From contig JAPPGZ010000003.1 in assembly GCA_028874905.1 (NCBI GenBank), positions 28,959-92,958 of the forward strand: a stretch of DNA of 64,000 nucleotides, read 5' to 3'. Numbering within the stretch: the first letter of the stretch is position 1; every line of letters starts with the position of its first letter. Made by a program: the position numbers and the translations under genes. The stretch comes from Gemmatimonadota bacterium (GTDB taxonomy: Bacteria > Gemmatimonadota > Gemmatimonadetes > Longimicrobiales > Gaopeijiaceae). The notes under the pieces are model-generated. The model saw only the letters and a program-made list of their open reading frames with translations, made no database searches and was not told the DNA's origin. Shown here one piece after another: positions 18,322 to 27,597 of this stretch.

Positions 18322-19502
18322 CACGCCCCGCGTGCCTGCTCCACGAAGCGCTGCATCCGCGCCAGCGCCTTCTCCATGGACTCGAACGGCGACAGCAGCG
18401 TGATCCGGATATGCCGATTGCCCGGGTCCGCGAACATCGTGCCGGGGAAGGCCATGACCTGTTCCTTGCGCAGCAGTTCGAGGCAGAAGGTCTCGGCGTC
18501 CAGCCCGGTGCTCGAGATGTTCGCGTAGACGTACATCCCCCCGCCCGGGCGCCCGTACGAGATGCCCATGTCGTCGAGGCGGCCGAGCACCAGAGCGAGC
18601 CGCCGCTCGTACTCGGCCAGCATAGACGCGACCGCCGCGTCTCCTGTCTCCAGGGCCGCCAGTGCACCGCGCTGCAGGGCGGGCGGCGTGCAGATGCTCA
18701 GCGTGTGCTTGATCTCGGTCGCCGGCTCCATCATCCAGGCGGGCGCCGCCAGGTATCCCACGCGCCACCCGGTCATCGCGTAGGCCTTGGAGAAGCCGTT
18801 GACGGTGACGGTGCGGTCGAGCATGCCGTCGAGAGCGCCGAGGCTCACATGTTCGGCTCCGTCGAAGATCAGCTTTTCGTAGATCTCGTCGGAGATGACC
18901 ACCAGGTCGTGCTCCACCGCCAGCCTGGCGATGCGTTCCAGCTCCGCGCGCGGGGTCAGTCCGCCGGTGGGATTGTTCGGGTTCGCGATCACGAGGAGTT
19001 TCGAACACTTTGTGAGGACCTCGCGGATGGCGGCGGCCCTGAGGGCGTAGTCGTCCTCTTCCAGCGTTGGCACGTCCACGATCCGGCCGCCCGCGAGATT
19101 CACCATGTAGTCGAAGGCGTTGAAGCGCGGGGCCTGGAGGATCACCTCGTCGCCCGGATCGACCAGCGCGAGGATGGAGATCAGCAGCGCTTCCTGGGCA
19201 CCGTTGGTGACAACGATCTGGTCGGCCGAATACTTAACATTGTTGTTAAGTTTCAGCTGAAACGCGATCGCTTCGCGAAGTTCGCGGAGACCCGGCGGCG
19301 GACTGTAGTGCGTGTAGCCGCTGATCAGGGCGTCCGCGCCTGCCGCTACGATCGCGGGCGGCGTCTCGAAATCCGGATCGCCCCGGCCGAGCGCGATGAT
19401 GTCGTCAAGCCCGGCGGCCAGTTCGAGCATCCGGGTGCGGAAGCTGGACCTGACGCCGACGGCGCGGGCGGCGAGCGCGGATCCGTGAGGCTGCCGCGCC
19501 AT
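18321..19502 (-). CDS. Class I/II pyridoxal-phosphate aminotransferase
   Basis: Fold-type I aminotransferase of 393 residues. Motifs: LGRGDPDFETPP near the N terminus, THYSPPPGLRELREAI, ANPNNPTGG, SDEIYEKLIFDG, and the Schiff-base lysine in NGFSKAYAMTGWRVGY. Start ATG 19502 lies five bases after the amidohydrolase stop. It is a paralogue of the enzyme at 5810-6994. In the operon it is placed between an amidohydrolase and a Gfo/Idh oxidoreductase, consistent with removal of an amino group released from the imported substrate. The amino donor or acceptor cannot be assigned from sequence. Confidence 0.92.
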   Translation of the reverse strand: MARQPHGSALAARAVGVRSSFRTRMLELAAGLDDIIALGRGDPDFETPPAIVAAGADALISGYTHYSPPPGLRELREAIAFQLKLNNNVKYSADQIVVTNGAQEALLISILALVDPGDEVILQAPRFNAFDYMVNLAGGRIVDVPTLEEDDYALRAAAIREVLTKCSKLLVIANPNNPTGGLTPRAELERIARLAVEHDLVVISDEIYEKLIFDGAEHVSLGALDGMLDRTVTVNGFSKAYAMTGWRVGYLAAPAWMMEPATEIKHTLSICTPPALQRGALAALETGDAAVASMLAEYERRLALVLGRLDDMGISYGRPGGGMYVYANISSTGLDAETFCLELLRKEQVMAFPGTMFADPGNRHIRITLLSPFESMEKALARMQRFVEQARGA

Positions 19503-19507
19503 GGGGA

Positions 19508-20749
19508 TCACACCCCCGGCCGCGAGTACAGCAGGCACCCCCGCACGAACGTCATCCGCACCTGCTCCAGGTCACTCAGGTCGTCCAGCGGATTCCCGTC
19601 CACGACGATCACATCCCCCTCCTTCCCCGCCTCCAGCGTGCCGATCCGGTCGTCGATCCGGTTCATGATCGCGGCCTCGCGCGTCGCACTCATGATCGCG
19701 GCGTGACTGTCCGCCACCACCCCCACCTCGATCATGAACTCCATCTCGGGGACGACCACGCCGTGCCGCACGGCGGGACTCCCCGCATCGGTGCCGAACA
19801 CGATCCGTACCCCGGCCCGAGCCGCGCGCAACAGCCCATCGTAGCGCCCCTTGTCGGCAACAGCCCGCTGCCGCTCGCGGATCTTCCACTCGGGAATGTT
19901 GTACCGGCGCGCGATCTCGGGCTTCGACTGGATCACCACCGGCGAGAACGTGGTGACGACCGGCACGCCCCGCTCCACCAGCTTGCCGATGGTGCGGTCC
20001 GACATGCTGCCGCCGTGCTCCACGGTGTCGATGCCGAAATCGACCGCCCGCTCGATCGCGGCGTCAAAGGTGGCGTGGGCGGTGACGGGCAGCCCACTCC
20101 GGTGCGTCTCGTCGACGATGGCCGCGAGCTCATCGTCGGTGAACTCCAGCAGGTCGTGACACATCATGATCTTGATCAGGTCGGCGCCAGCCTTCACCTG
20201 CTCCCGCACCGCGCGCCGCATCTCGTCGGCCCCGGTGGCCTCGCGGCAGCACCAGTAGGTGTGGCCGCCGGTCTGCACGATCGCTTCCGCGCAGATCAGC
20301 AGGCGCGGACCGGCGAAAACCCCCTGCTCCACCGCCTGTTTGGCGAACTCGCCGCTCCGGTTCATCCCCAGGTCGCGCACCATCGTGATTCCGCCGCGCA
20401 GGTTCGCCAGCATGTTGGCCGCCGCCTTGTAGGCGCTGATCTCGGGTGCGTCGTGCATCGACTGTGCGGCGAGGTCGTGGATCCCGTCCCAGGCCAGGTG
20501 GGCGTGGCTGTTGATCAGGCCGGCCAGGATCGTTCCGCCCGTCGGGACGACCGCCCGACCCTCCTCCGCAGCCGCGCCCCACGCCCCGACCGACACGATC
20601 CGGCCAGCCCCCAGCGTAACGTGGCCGTCCTCGATCACCTCATCCCCCACCCCCGTGATCACGCGGCCGCGGAGCGTTACCGATGCGGGCTCGCGCGGCG
20701 CCAGATCCTGCAGAACCGGGTGGAACTTCCAGGCTGGTGCTTCCGGCAT
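19508..20749 (-). CDS. Metal-dependent amidohydrolase (imidazolonepropionase/prolidase-like)
   Basis: Cytoplasmic amidohydrolase-superfamily enzyme, 413 residues, no signal peptide. Metal ligands fit INSHAHLAWDG (HxH), the lysine in ADLIKIMMCHD, the two histidines in VTAHATFDAA and VEHGGSMSD, and the Asp in FGTDAGSPAVRHG. The C-terminal composite beta-sandwich strand reads GTLEAGKEGDVIVVDGNP, typical of the family. Its layout resembles the secreted Xaa-Pro dipeptidase-like amidohydrolases that hydrolyse dipeptides or cyclic imides. It follows the putative TIM-barrel protein by 15 bases. Probably cleaves an amide bond in the imported substrate. Confidence 0.9.
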   Translation of the reverse strand: MPEAPAWKFHPVLQDLAPREPASVTLRGRVITGVGDEVIEDGHVTLGAGRIVSVGAWGAAAEEGRAVVPTGGTILAGLINSHAHLAWDGIHDLAAQSMHDAPEISAYKAAANMLANLRGGITMVRDLGMNRSGEFAKQAVEQGVFAGPRLLICAEAIVQTGGHTYWCCREATGADEMRRAVREQVKAGADLIKIMMCHDLLEFTDDELAAIVDETHRSGLPVTAHATFDAAIERAVDFGIDTVEHGGSMSDRTIGKLVERGVPVVTTFSPVVIQSKPEIARRYNIPEWKIRERQRAVADKGRYDGLLRAARAGVRIVFGTDAGSPAVRHGVVVPEMEFMIEVGVVADSHAAIMSATREAAIMNRIDDRIGTLEAGKEGDVIVVDGNPLDDLSDLEQVRMTFVRGCLLYSRPGV

Positions 20750-20764
20750 GTGAGCCTCCCTGCG

Positions 20765-22171
20765 TCAGATTCCGAGTTCCGCGAGCGCCCGGGCGCCGCC
20801 GTCGAGGTTGGTCAGGCGCATGCTCGCGTAGTTGGGCGAGTAGATGACGCCGGCCGCCCCGTTCGAGTATGCCGCGTGCACGCTTTCGTAGACGATTTCC
20901 GGCGTGCAAGCGGCCTGGTCCGGGCTGGAACGGGGCGCATCGACGCCAACCCCCATGAGCACCGGCAACTCGCCGTCCAGGGCCTCGATGGTGTCGCGGC
21001 ATTGGCCACCGACATACGTGGATGGGCGCATTCCCGCACCCATCAGTTCGTCCCACGGCGCCTCGTCGAGCCCGAGAATCCGGTACATGATCGGCGTCAT
21101 CTCGGCAGGCGCCAGGTCGCGCAGCAGGGTCGCGTGCAGCTGCTTCATCTCGCCCAGGTAGATCCCGCCCGACTGGTGCTGGTACGTGATCGGCTTGACC
21201 CAGTCGGCGTAGTCCTTCGTCTCGGCCCACGGCCACTGCGCCTTGCGGAACGGGTTGAAGTGGTTGCGGTTCCACACGTTGAGCCCGAACTCAAGCGCCG
21301 GATCGCACCATTTGACCAACCCGTACAACTCGCGGTCCAGGTCCTTGTTGCGCCTGACCCAGTGCCGCTCGAGGAGCAGGAACTCGGGGTTGTCGAAGAG
21401 GGTGCGGAGACCGGTGATCAGCGCGCCGTCGGTGAAGTGCTCGCCCGCCCGCGCCCTGCGGAAGTAGTTGTGCAGCAGGCCGGACGCCCGCCGCGCTGCC
21501 TCCGGATCGATGCCGCCGGCCGACATGGCAGCCAGACAGTGCCTGCAGAAGCACCCCGGAGCCATCCCGGTGACCAGCTGGTCGAGTGGGGTCCGCCTCT
21601 CGTTGCACCACATGATGCCGTCGATGTCGTAGCTCCTGCAGTGGTCCTCGATGAGCGCGTGCCACCAGGTCCGGTAGTCCGGGTTCTCCAGGCAGGGGGC
21701 CCCGCCGATCCGGCCCAGATAGTCCACCTCCATGTGCTGGACCAGGTTGGGGATCTGCACGGCGTTGGCCGATCCGTGCCCGGCATACTTGAAGAGCGGC
21801 TCCATCAGTTCCGGGATCACCTTCATCCCCCGTGCCCGGGCCCCGGGGATGACCATTTCGAGTATGTCGCGGTCCCGCATGGCCTCGTCCGGCGCGCGGA
21901 AGTTGGTGATGGAGGTGTTGCGATAGAACTCGGGATGGTCGGCCAGGTACGATCCTCCCTGCACCTCCAGCGGCTCGGGCACGCCGTGATCAGGCCAGCC
22001 GTCGATCTTCCAGGAGATGCTGCGCCCGATCTTCAGCCCCAGCCAGCTGACCGTGCCGAGCAGCACCACATTCACGCCCACTCGCTCCTGAAGGGTGTCG
22101 AGCACCGCGTCGACACCTTCGTCCACGAAGCTGGCGGGTCCGATCTGCACGCCTACGAACCTGTCGCTCAC
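20765..22171 (-). CDS. Putative TIM-barrel glycoside-hydrolase-like protein
   Basis: A 468-residue protein without signal peptide. Sequence style is that of hypothetical glycosyl-hydrolase-like TIM barrels: an early strand VGVQIGPASFVDEGVD, then GMKVIPELMEPL, YDIDGIMWCNERRTPL, FGLNVWNRNHFNPFRK and ADWVKPITYQHQSGG, with candidate acidic residues in PELMEP and CNERR. A cysteine cluster, GCFCRHCLAAM, follows the central strand, as in related uncharacterised glycosidase-like proteins. Start GTG 22171 is supported by GAGG five bases upstream and follows the permease stop by two bases. It could cut a glycosidic bond of the imported molecule inside the cell. Function is not established; family placement is from overall resemblance. 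Confidence 0.6.
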   Translation of the reverse strand: MSDRFVGVQIGPASFVDEGVDAVLDTLQERVGVNVVLLGTVSWLGLKIGRSISWKIDGWPDHGVPEPLEVQGGSYLADHPEFYRNTSITNFRAPDEAMRDRDILEMVIPGARARGMKVIPELMEPLFKYAGHGSANAVQIPNLVQHMEVDYLGRIGGAPCLENPDYRTWWHALIEDHCRSYDIDGIMWCNERRTPLDQLVTGMAPGCFCRHCLAAMSAGGIDPEAARRASGLLHNYFRRARAGEHFTDGALITGLRTLFDNPEFLLLERHWVRRNKDLDRELYGLVKWCDPALEFGLNVWNRNHFNPFRKAQWPWAETKDYADWVKPITYQHQSGGIYLGEMKQLHATLLRDLAPAEMTPIMYRILGLDEAPWDELMGAGMRPSTYVGGQCRDTIEALDGELPVLMGVGVDAPRSSPDQAACTPEIVYESVHAAYSNGAAGVIYSPNYASMRLTNLDGGARALAELGI

Positions 22172-22173
22172 CG

Positions 22174-22998
22174 TTACCTCGCTTTCAGCCTGGGATCGAG
22201 CATCTCCTGCAGGCTGTCGCCGAGGAGATTGGTCGCCATCACCACGGTGAATATGGCCAGTCCGGGGAACGTTGAAATCCACCAGGCCGGTCCCAGCACT
22301 TCGCGCCCCACCGCCACCATCAGTCCCCACTCCGGCGTGGGCGGCTGCGCGCCGAGCCCGAGGAAGCTCAGGCCCGCGCCGACCGAAATGGCGTACCCGA
22401 ACTCGAGCGTCGACAGCACGAGTAGCGGTACCGCCGTGTTCGGCAACACGTGCCGCAGCATGATCCGGGTGTCCGGCACGCCGATCAGCCGGGCCGCGTC
22501 GACGTAGGCCTGCTCGCGGACCGTTAGCACGGTCGAACGGACCAGACGGGCGTATCGCGGGACAGTCGAGACGCCGACCGCGATCATCACATTCGTGATG
22601 CTGGGCCCGAGCGCGGCGATCACGACGAGGGCGAGGAGGATGCCGGGAAAGGCCAGCATGGCGTCGACGATGCGCATGAGCACGGTGTCGGCGGGGCCGC
22701 GGTAGTAGCCGGACACCAGCCCCATCGCCGAGCCGAGGGCCGCCCCGATGGCCACGCTGATGAACCCCAGGACGAGCGACACGCGGGCGGCATGGATGAC
22801 GCGGCTGAACACGTCCCGGCCAAGGCGGTCGGTGCCGAACCAGAACTCTGCCGAGGGGGCCTCGCGGGCACCGGAGACCGTGGCCAGCGGGTCGTGCGGC
22901 GTGGCTGCGGGCGCCAGGAGTGCGAGCAGCACCCATCCCGCCAGGATCACCGCGCCCGCGATGAAGCCGGGAGACAGTGTGTGGCCGCCGACCCTCAT
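22174..22998 (-). CDS. Peptide ABC transporter permease, DppC type
   Basis: Inner-membrane permease of 274 residues with six hydrophobic segments. It has the DppC/OppC N-terminal pattern HDPLATV and FWFGTDRLGRDVFSRVI, and the EAA loop YVDAARLIGVPDTRIMLRHV that contacts the ATPase. Start ATG 22998 overlaps the DppB stop by four bases. Works with the DppB-type permease, the binding lipoprotein upstream and the double ATPase downstream to import a peptide-like solute. Confidence 0.93.
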   Translation of the reverse strand: MRVGGHTLSPGFIAGAVILAGWVLLALLAPAATPHDPLATVSGAREAPSAEFWFGTDRLGRDVFSRVIHAARVSLVLGFISVAIGAALGSAMGLVSGYYRGPADTVLMRIVDAMLAFPGILLALVVIAALGPSITNVMIAVGVSTVPRYARLVRSTVLTVREQAYVDAARLIGVPDTRIMLRHVLPNTAVPLLVLSTLEFGYAISVGAGLSFLGLGAQPPTPEWGLMVAVGREVLGPAWWISTFPGLAIFTVVMATNLLGDSLQEMLDPRLKAR

Positions 22999-23939
22999 GC
23001 CGGCGCCTCGTTTCGCACGCGCGGGTCGAGCCAAACCGCCAGCAGGTCCACCAGCAGGTTGACCAGGACGTACATCGCGGCCATGCACAGCACGATCCCC
23101 TGCACCAGCGGATAGTCCTTCCAGAGGATGGCGCTCACCACGAGGCGGCCGAGGCCGGGCCGGCTGAACACGGTCTCGGTGACGACGGCGCCGGCGAGCA
23201 TCGCGCCGAATTGCAACCCGAGCATGGTCACGACCGGGAGCAGTGCGTTTCGGAGCGCGTGGCGCAGGTAGACGACGCGGTTGGGCAGCCCCTTCGCCCG
23301 GGCTGTGCGGATGTAATCCTCGACCAGGACCTCGCGGAGGGAGGCGCGGGTGAGGCGCGCGATGACGCCCGCGGACACGAGGCCCAGCGACAGGCTGGGC
23401 AGCACGAGCGATCGGATCCCCTCGGATCCCGCCGGGGGGAACCAGGAGAGCCGGAAGGAGAAGACCAGAATGAGCAGGAGGCCGAGCCAGAAGAGGGGGA
23501 GCGAGACGCCGACGTAGGCAAGCACGCGGCTCAGGCCGTCGATCCAGGAGCCCTGCCGGAGGGCGGCGAGGACGCCGGTGGTGACGCCGATGAGGACCGC
23601 GAAGATGATGCCGCCGAGGCTGAGGGCAAGCGTGGGGCCCAGCCGGTCGAGGATGAGATCGAGGACGGGGGCGCGGAGGCGCACGGAGGTCCCGAGGTCG
23701 CCGGTGACGGCCCCGCGCAGAAAGCGCCCGTACTGCACCGGGAGCGGATCGTTCAGCCCCATCTCCTCGCGCAGCTGCTCCTGCCGTTCGGGGGTGACGG
23801 ACCCGCTCTCGGCGCCGGAGAGCATGAGTTGAACCGGGTCGCCGGGAAGGGCGTGCATGATGGAGAAGACCGCGACCGAGACGAGAAGGAGGACGACGCC
23901 GAGTTGGGCGAGACGGCGGGTCAGGTAGGTGGCGAGCAT
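22995..23939 (-). CDS. Peptide ABC transporter permease, DppB type
   Basis: Inner-membrane permease of 314 residues. The N terminus (YLTRRLAQLGVVLLLVSVAVF) and the following ALPGDPVQLML are the DppB/OppB hallmark; the EAA loop reads YIRTARAKGLPNRVVYLRHA. Six membrane segments are visible. It starts at ATG 23939, eleven bases after the TonB-like gene, and overlaps DppC by four bases. Confidence 0.93.
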   Translation of the reverse strand: MLATYLTRRLAQLGVVLLLVSVAVFSIMHALPGDPVQLMLSGAESGSVTPERQEQLREEMGLNDPLPVQYGRFLRGAVTGDLGTSVRLRAPVLDLILDRLGPTLALSLGGIIFAVLIGVTTGVLAALRQGSWIDGLSRVLAYVGVSLPLFWLGLLLILVFSFRLSWFPPAGSEGIRSLVLPSLSLGLVSAGVIARLTRASLREVLVEDYIRTARAKGLPNRVVYLRHALRNALLPVVTMLGLQFGAMLAGAVVTETVFSRPGLGRLVVSAILWKDYPLVQGIVLCMAAMYVLVNLLVDLLAVWLDPRVRNEAPA

Positions 23940-23949
23940 GCGGCGAACG

Positions 23950-24483
23950 CTACCGGTCGGTCTTCTCCGAGAGCCTCATCGGCTGGGTCAACTCGACCGG
24001 CGCCGGAAAGTCCTCGCTGGGGAGCCAGTGGTAGAGGAGGTCTCCCGCGACTCTCTCCAGCAGGTCGTCGGCGCAGCGAATGCCGGAGGACCGCACCACG
24101 CCGGTCACGTCGACCCGGCCGGTCACCTTCACCCTGAGGCGCACGCTGCCGCGTATGTCGTTGCCGGAAGACCTGATGACGGCCCGACATGCCGCCGGCA
24201 CATGGACCAGCCTTTCGGTTTCCAGGAAGCGTTCGGGCGGTTCGACCGAAACTCTGCCCGACGGACCCGATATCGCCGGGGGTCCAAAGAAGAGGTCGAG
24301 CAGCGTGGCCCCGGGAGCCGGCGTCTCGGCGAGTTCGAGGCTCAGGCCCGGCCTCGCCAGCCCGTCCCTCCGGAAGCCCGGCACAACCAGGAACAGGACC
24401 ACGTGCAGGAGCCCGGCAAGCACCCAGCACCCGATGAACAGTCTCCGGTCGGCCTTCCTGCGTCGGTCGATTCGGTGTGACAT
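23950..24483 (-). CDS. TonB-like energy-transducer protein inside the peptide-transport operon
   Basis: A 177-residue protein: a basic N terminus (HRIDRRRKADRR), one membrane segment at about residues 16-34, a short periplasmic spacer, and a C-terminal ~70 residues that resemble the TonB C-terminal fold (VRLRVKVTGRVDVTGVV, then CADDLLERVAGDLLYHW). The proline-rich stretch of classical TonB is short. No ExbB or ExbD gene is in the window. It lies between the binding protein and DppB, suggesting that outer-membrane and inner-membrane uptake of the same compound are made together. A dedicated TonB-dependent receptor is not in this operon; the one in the window is at 59.8-62.7 kb. Confidence 0.65.
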   Translation of the reverse strand: MSHRIDRRRKADRRLFIGCWVLAGLLHVVLFLVVPGFRRDGLARPGLSLELAETPAPGATLLDLFFGPPAISGPSGRVSVEPPERFLETERLVHVPAACRAVIRSSGNDIRGSVRLRVKVTGRVDVTGVVRSSGIRCADDLLERVAGDLLYHWLPSEDFPAPVELTQPMRLSEKTDR

Positions 24484-24507
24484 GTGAGAAGTCTAGGGGC
24501 TGGCACA

Positions 24508-26121
24508 CTATTCCCGCACGAACTCCACGTTGTGCAGGAAGTAGAACTGCCCCTCCGACGCCAGCTGGAACCCCCGCACCTCGTCTGAAACCGCGTAGAA
24601 GATCGGCTCGCTCAGCGTCGGCAGCATCAGCGCGTTGTCCATGATGATCCGCTGGGCTTCCCGCGCCAGCTCGCACCGCGCCTCCGGGTCGGGGATCACC
24701 CGCAGCTGGCTCACGATTCCGTCAAGTTCCGCGTCCGTGAACCCCGTCCACGCCCACCCGCCGACCACGTCGTGGGCCGAGTTCCAGAGCATGTCCATCA
24801 ACAGCGGGTCCGGGCTGCGTTGCCGCTCGTAGATGAGGTCGAAGTCGCGAGCGTTGACCCGTTCCAGTTGCACGGGGCCGGGCACGATCTCGATCACCAG
24901 GTCGATCCCGAGCGGGCGCCACTGTGCCTGGACCGCCTCGCCCATCTCCTCGCGGTCGAGGATGGTCCAGCGCACCCTGAGCGGCGTTCCGTCGTCCACA
25001 CCGGCCACGCCATGGGCCTCCCGGATGCCGTCGCCGTCCCGGTCGGTGTAGCCGGCCGCCTCCAGGAGGCGCCGGGCAGTTTCGGGATCGTGCGGATAGT
25101 AGTCCGTGCTCCGCTCCCAGTAGCACCGGTGGACCGTGTTCAGGGGGCCGTCGGAAGTGAGGTAGTGGCCGTCGTAGAGCAAGTCGTTGATCGTGTGCTG
25201 GTCGGTGCCGTGAAGGAGCGCCTGCCGGACCCGCAGGTCGCTGAACGGCGGGCGCCGCACGTTCATGACCATCTGCAGTCCGGTTCCTGCCTGGTAGCCG
25301 GTGAGGAGCGAGAACCCCTCGGCGCCGCGGTAGTCGTCGATGTACGCGGTGGGCAGATTCATGGCGATGTGGGCGTTGCCGGTCCGGACGACGTTCCCCA
25401 GCACGGCTTCCTCGCCGATGAAGCGGATCGTGACGCGTTCGACCCTGGCCGGACCCGGCTCGTCGGCAATCGAGTTCCACCCGCCGTACCCGTCCCAGCG
25501 CCGCACCGTCACGCGGTCGTTGGGCACCCACTCTTCCAGCAGGAAGGGTCCGGCGCCCACCAGGTGGCGGTCGAACGCCTCGATGCCCCAGCGCTCGGCG
25601 GCGGCTGGCGACCAGATCGGGACGCGCCGGAACGCGTCGAGGACGGTGACCCACGGGGCCTCGTAGTGCAGCGTGACTGTGGTGTCGTCGACGATCTCCA
25701 CGCGCTCTACCGGGCCGACGTGCGCCGCCATCTCGCCGGACCGCGTCGCCGGGTCGAGGATGCGCTCGACGTTGTAGCGGACGGCCTCGGCGTCGAAGGG
25801 CGTCCCGTCCTGGAAGACGACATCGCTCCGCAGGGTGAAGGTCCACTCGTCCGCCACGTCGTTCGACGACCAGCCCGTCGCGAGAGCCGGGTGGAACCCG
25901 CCGTCCGGGCCGATGATGAGCAGCGGGTCGGCGATCATGTAGTCGATGAGCCACGCCGTCTGGTACGGCTCGATGTGGCCGTCGAGCGAGGCCGGTTCGC
26001 GGGAGGCGGGCCAGGCGATGACGAGATGGTCTTCGGCGTCGCCGGGACGGTCCGGGGAGCCGCAACCAACGAGAGCCGCCAGTGACAGGGCGATGGTGCG
26101 CCACGATCCAGGTGGATTCAT
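24508..26121 (-). CDS. Peptide ABC transporter substrate-binding lipoprotein (family 5)
   Basis: Solute-binding protein of the DppA/OppA family, 537 residues. It has a signal peptide with lipobox LAALVGCGSP, so it should be lipid-anchored at Cys20. The family 5 core is clear: PASLDGHIEPYQTAWLI, WTFTLRSDVVFQDGTPF, DAEAVRYNVERILDP and, later, VRQALLHGTDQHTINDLLY. Start ATG 26121 overlaps the ThiI stop by four bases. Family members bind di- and oligopeptides, nickel complexes, or other compounds such as glutathione and opines, so a non-peptide ligand is possible. Confidence 0.93.
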   Translation of the reverse strand: MNPPGSWRTIALSLAALVGCGSPDRPGDAEDHLVIAWPASREPASLDGHIEPYQTAWLIDYMIADPLLIIGPDGGFHPALATGWSSNDVADEWTFTLRSDVVFQDGTPFDAEAVRYNVERILDPATRSGEMAAHVGPVERVEIVDDTTVTLHYEAPWVTVLDAFRRVPIWSPAAAERWGIEAFDRHLVGAGPFLLEEWVPNDRVTVRRWDGYGGWNSIADEPGPARVERVTIRFIGEEAVLGNVVRTGNAHIAMNLPTAYIDDYRGAEGFSLLTGYQAGTGLQMVMNVRRPPFSDLRVRQALLHGTDQHTINDLLYDGHYLTSDGPLNTVHRCYWERSTDYYPHDPETARRLLEAAGYTDRDGDGIREAHGVAGVDDGTPLRVRWTILDREEMGEAVQAQWRPLGIDLVIEIVPGPVQLERVNARDFDLIYERQRSPDPLLMDMLWNSAHDVVGGWAWTGFTDAELDGIVSQLRVIPDPEARCELAREAQRIIMDNALMLPTLSEPIFYAVSDEVRGFQLASEGQFYFLHNVEFVRE

Positions 26122-27590
26122 CCCCGCAGCGCCTTCGTGCCGTCCTTCAGCGCGTAGGCCTCGTATCCCACTGTCTGCAAAAGATTTGCAAGCTGTCCGG
26201 ACTGGATTCCGTTGTCGCAGAACAGTACATACTTAACATCTTTGTTTAGTTTCGCGACCAGTTCGGGGAAATCGGGCGGCAGTACGCGCTTCGAGCCGGG
26301 ATGCCGCCACCCGTCGTCCTGCTGTGGGGGGCGGCAGTCGATCACGCGGGCTCCCTCCGGGAGGACATCGAGCCACAGGTAGTCACGCTGCAGGTCCGAG
26401 TCGGCGAGCTTCCGCACGTCCAGCACCCTGCGCGCGGCCACTGCGCGGTCGACCAGGCCGGGGTCGAGCGGCGCCTCCTCGCGGTCCACCGCCAGAACCT
26501 TCGCAGCCGTGACCGGCTTCCCCTCGAGAATCGCGCAGTATTCCTTGACGCGCGCGGAGAGAGCGGCCGTCCCGATCCGCTTCGCGATGCGAATGATCTC
26601 CTCCTTGTCGAGACCCACGAGCGGCCGAAGCACCGGCAGGGACGCGGCGGCCTCAATCGAGCGGAGGTTGCGGAGCGTCTGCGACGACACCTGGCCCAGC
26701 GATTCGCCGGTGACCAGTGCGTCCGCGCCGATGTCGGCGGCGACGGCTTCGGCGGCCCGGTACATGAGCCGCTTGAGCACGACCTGCCAGTAGCGGGGCG
26801 TGACCTCGGACTGCAGCCGGCTAACCGCCTCTCCGAAGTCGACGACGTGCATGCGGGGGCGGTCGCCGTAGCTCCAGCGGTCGGCGAGCACCCGGGTGAC
26901 CTGGATCACGGAGCGCTCGAAGGCGGGGCCCGCCAGGTTGCAGAAGACATAGTCGAGGGTGACGCCGCGCTTGAGGAGGAGCCAGGCAGCGACGGCCGAG
27001 TCGAAACCCCCGGAGATGAGGCACACCGCGCGGCCTTGCACGCCCAGCGGGAGACCGCCAGCGCCCTCGGTGCGGCCGCTGAAAAGGTAGGCGCGCTGGT
27101 CGCGCACCTCGACGGATACGGTGACTTCAGGCGTGGTCAGGTCCACGGTGCCGTAGGGATTGAGCGCGGCTCCGAGCTCGACCGCGATGTCGCGTGACGA
27201 GAAGGGGTGGCGGCCGGTGCGGCGGGCGGCAATCGCGTAGCGGCACCCACTGACCGCGTCCTGGTAGGTGTCGTGCCCCACCCGCACGATCGCATCGAGA
27301 TCGGCCGGGAGCACCGCGTCCAGCCGGGAGAAGGAGTTGATGCCGAAGACGCGGGTGGCGGCGGACATGGCCTGGTCGGCGGCGGGCGCGTCCTGGTCGG
27401 CGTCAGACGCGGAGCCTGGGGCGGGAATGGTGACGAACAGCCGGCTCCATCTGTCGGTGATTCGGGCGCTGCTGCCTGTGGAGCGGAGGGCATCGTGGAG
27501 GTTGCGCGCGAGCTTTTTCTGGAACCGCCGACGTGTGCGGTTGGACTTGCTGGCGACCTCGGCGGCCAGGCGAACGAGGTAGCGGTTCAT
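26118..27590 (-). CDS. thiI: tRNA 4-thiouridine synthase ThiI with rhodanese domain
   Basis: 490 residues with the full ThiI architecture. An N-terminal THUMP/ferredoxin-like region precedes the PP-loop ATPase motif ISGGFDSAVAAWLL at about residue 190, then KRLMYRAAEA and ALVTGESLGQVSSQT, the conserved thiolation-domain block. A C-terminal rhodanese domain carries the persulfide cysteine in LFCDNGIQSG at residue 458, almost the same place as Cys456 of the E. coli enzyme. It transfers sulfur to U8 of tRNA and, in many bacteria, supplies sulfur for the thiamine thiazole. No thiamine gene or thiamine riboswitch is adjacent. Here it sits as a housekeeping gene within a catabolic run: seven bases after the threonine dehydratase and overlapping the binding protein by four. 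Confidence 0.95.
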   Translation of the reverse strand: MNRYLVRLAAEVASKSNRTRRRFQKKLARNLHDALRSTGSSARITDRWSRLFVTIPAPGSASDADQDAPAADQAMSAATRVFGINSFSRLDAVLPADLDAIVRVGHDTYQDAVSGCRYAIAARRTGRHPFSSRDIAVELGAALNPYGTVDLTTPEVTVSVEVRDQRAYLFSGRTEGAGGLPLGVQGRAVCLISGGFDSAVAAWLLLKRGVTLDYVFCNLAGPAFERSVIQVTRVLADRWSYGDRPRMHVVDFGEAVSRLQSEVTPRYWQVVLKRLMYRAAEAVAADIGADALVTGESLGQVSSQTLRNLRSIEAAASLPVLRPLVGLDKEEIIRIAKRIGTAALSARVKEYCAILEGKPVTAAKVLAVDREEAPLDPGLVDRAVAARRVLDVRKLADSDLQRDYLWLDVLPEGARVIDCRPPQQDDGWRHPGSKRVLPPDFPELVAKLNKDVKYVLFCDNGIQSGQLANLLQTVGYEAYALKDGTKALRG

Positions 27591-27597
27591 GATGTCC

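Noticed and set aside
19703..22507. A 934-codon open frame antisense to amidohydrolase, TIM-barrel and permease genes
   Set aside because: Crosses three well-supported genes and shows no domain.
26118..27597. A thiamine riboswitch linked to thiI
   Set aside because: thiI follows the preceding gene by seven bases and no aptamer-like sequence is visible.
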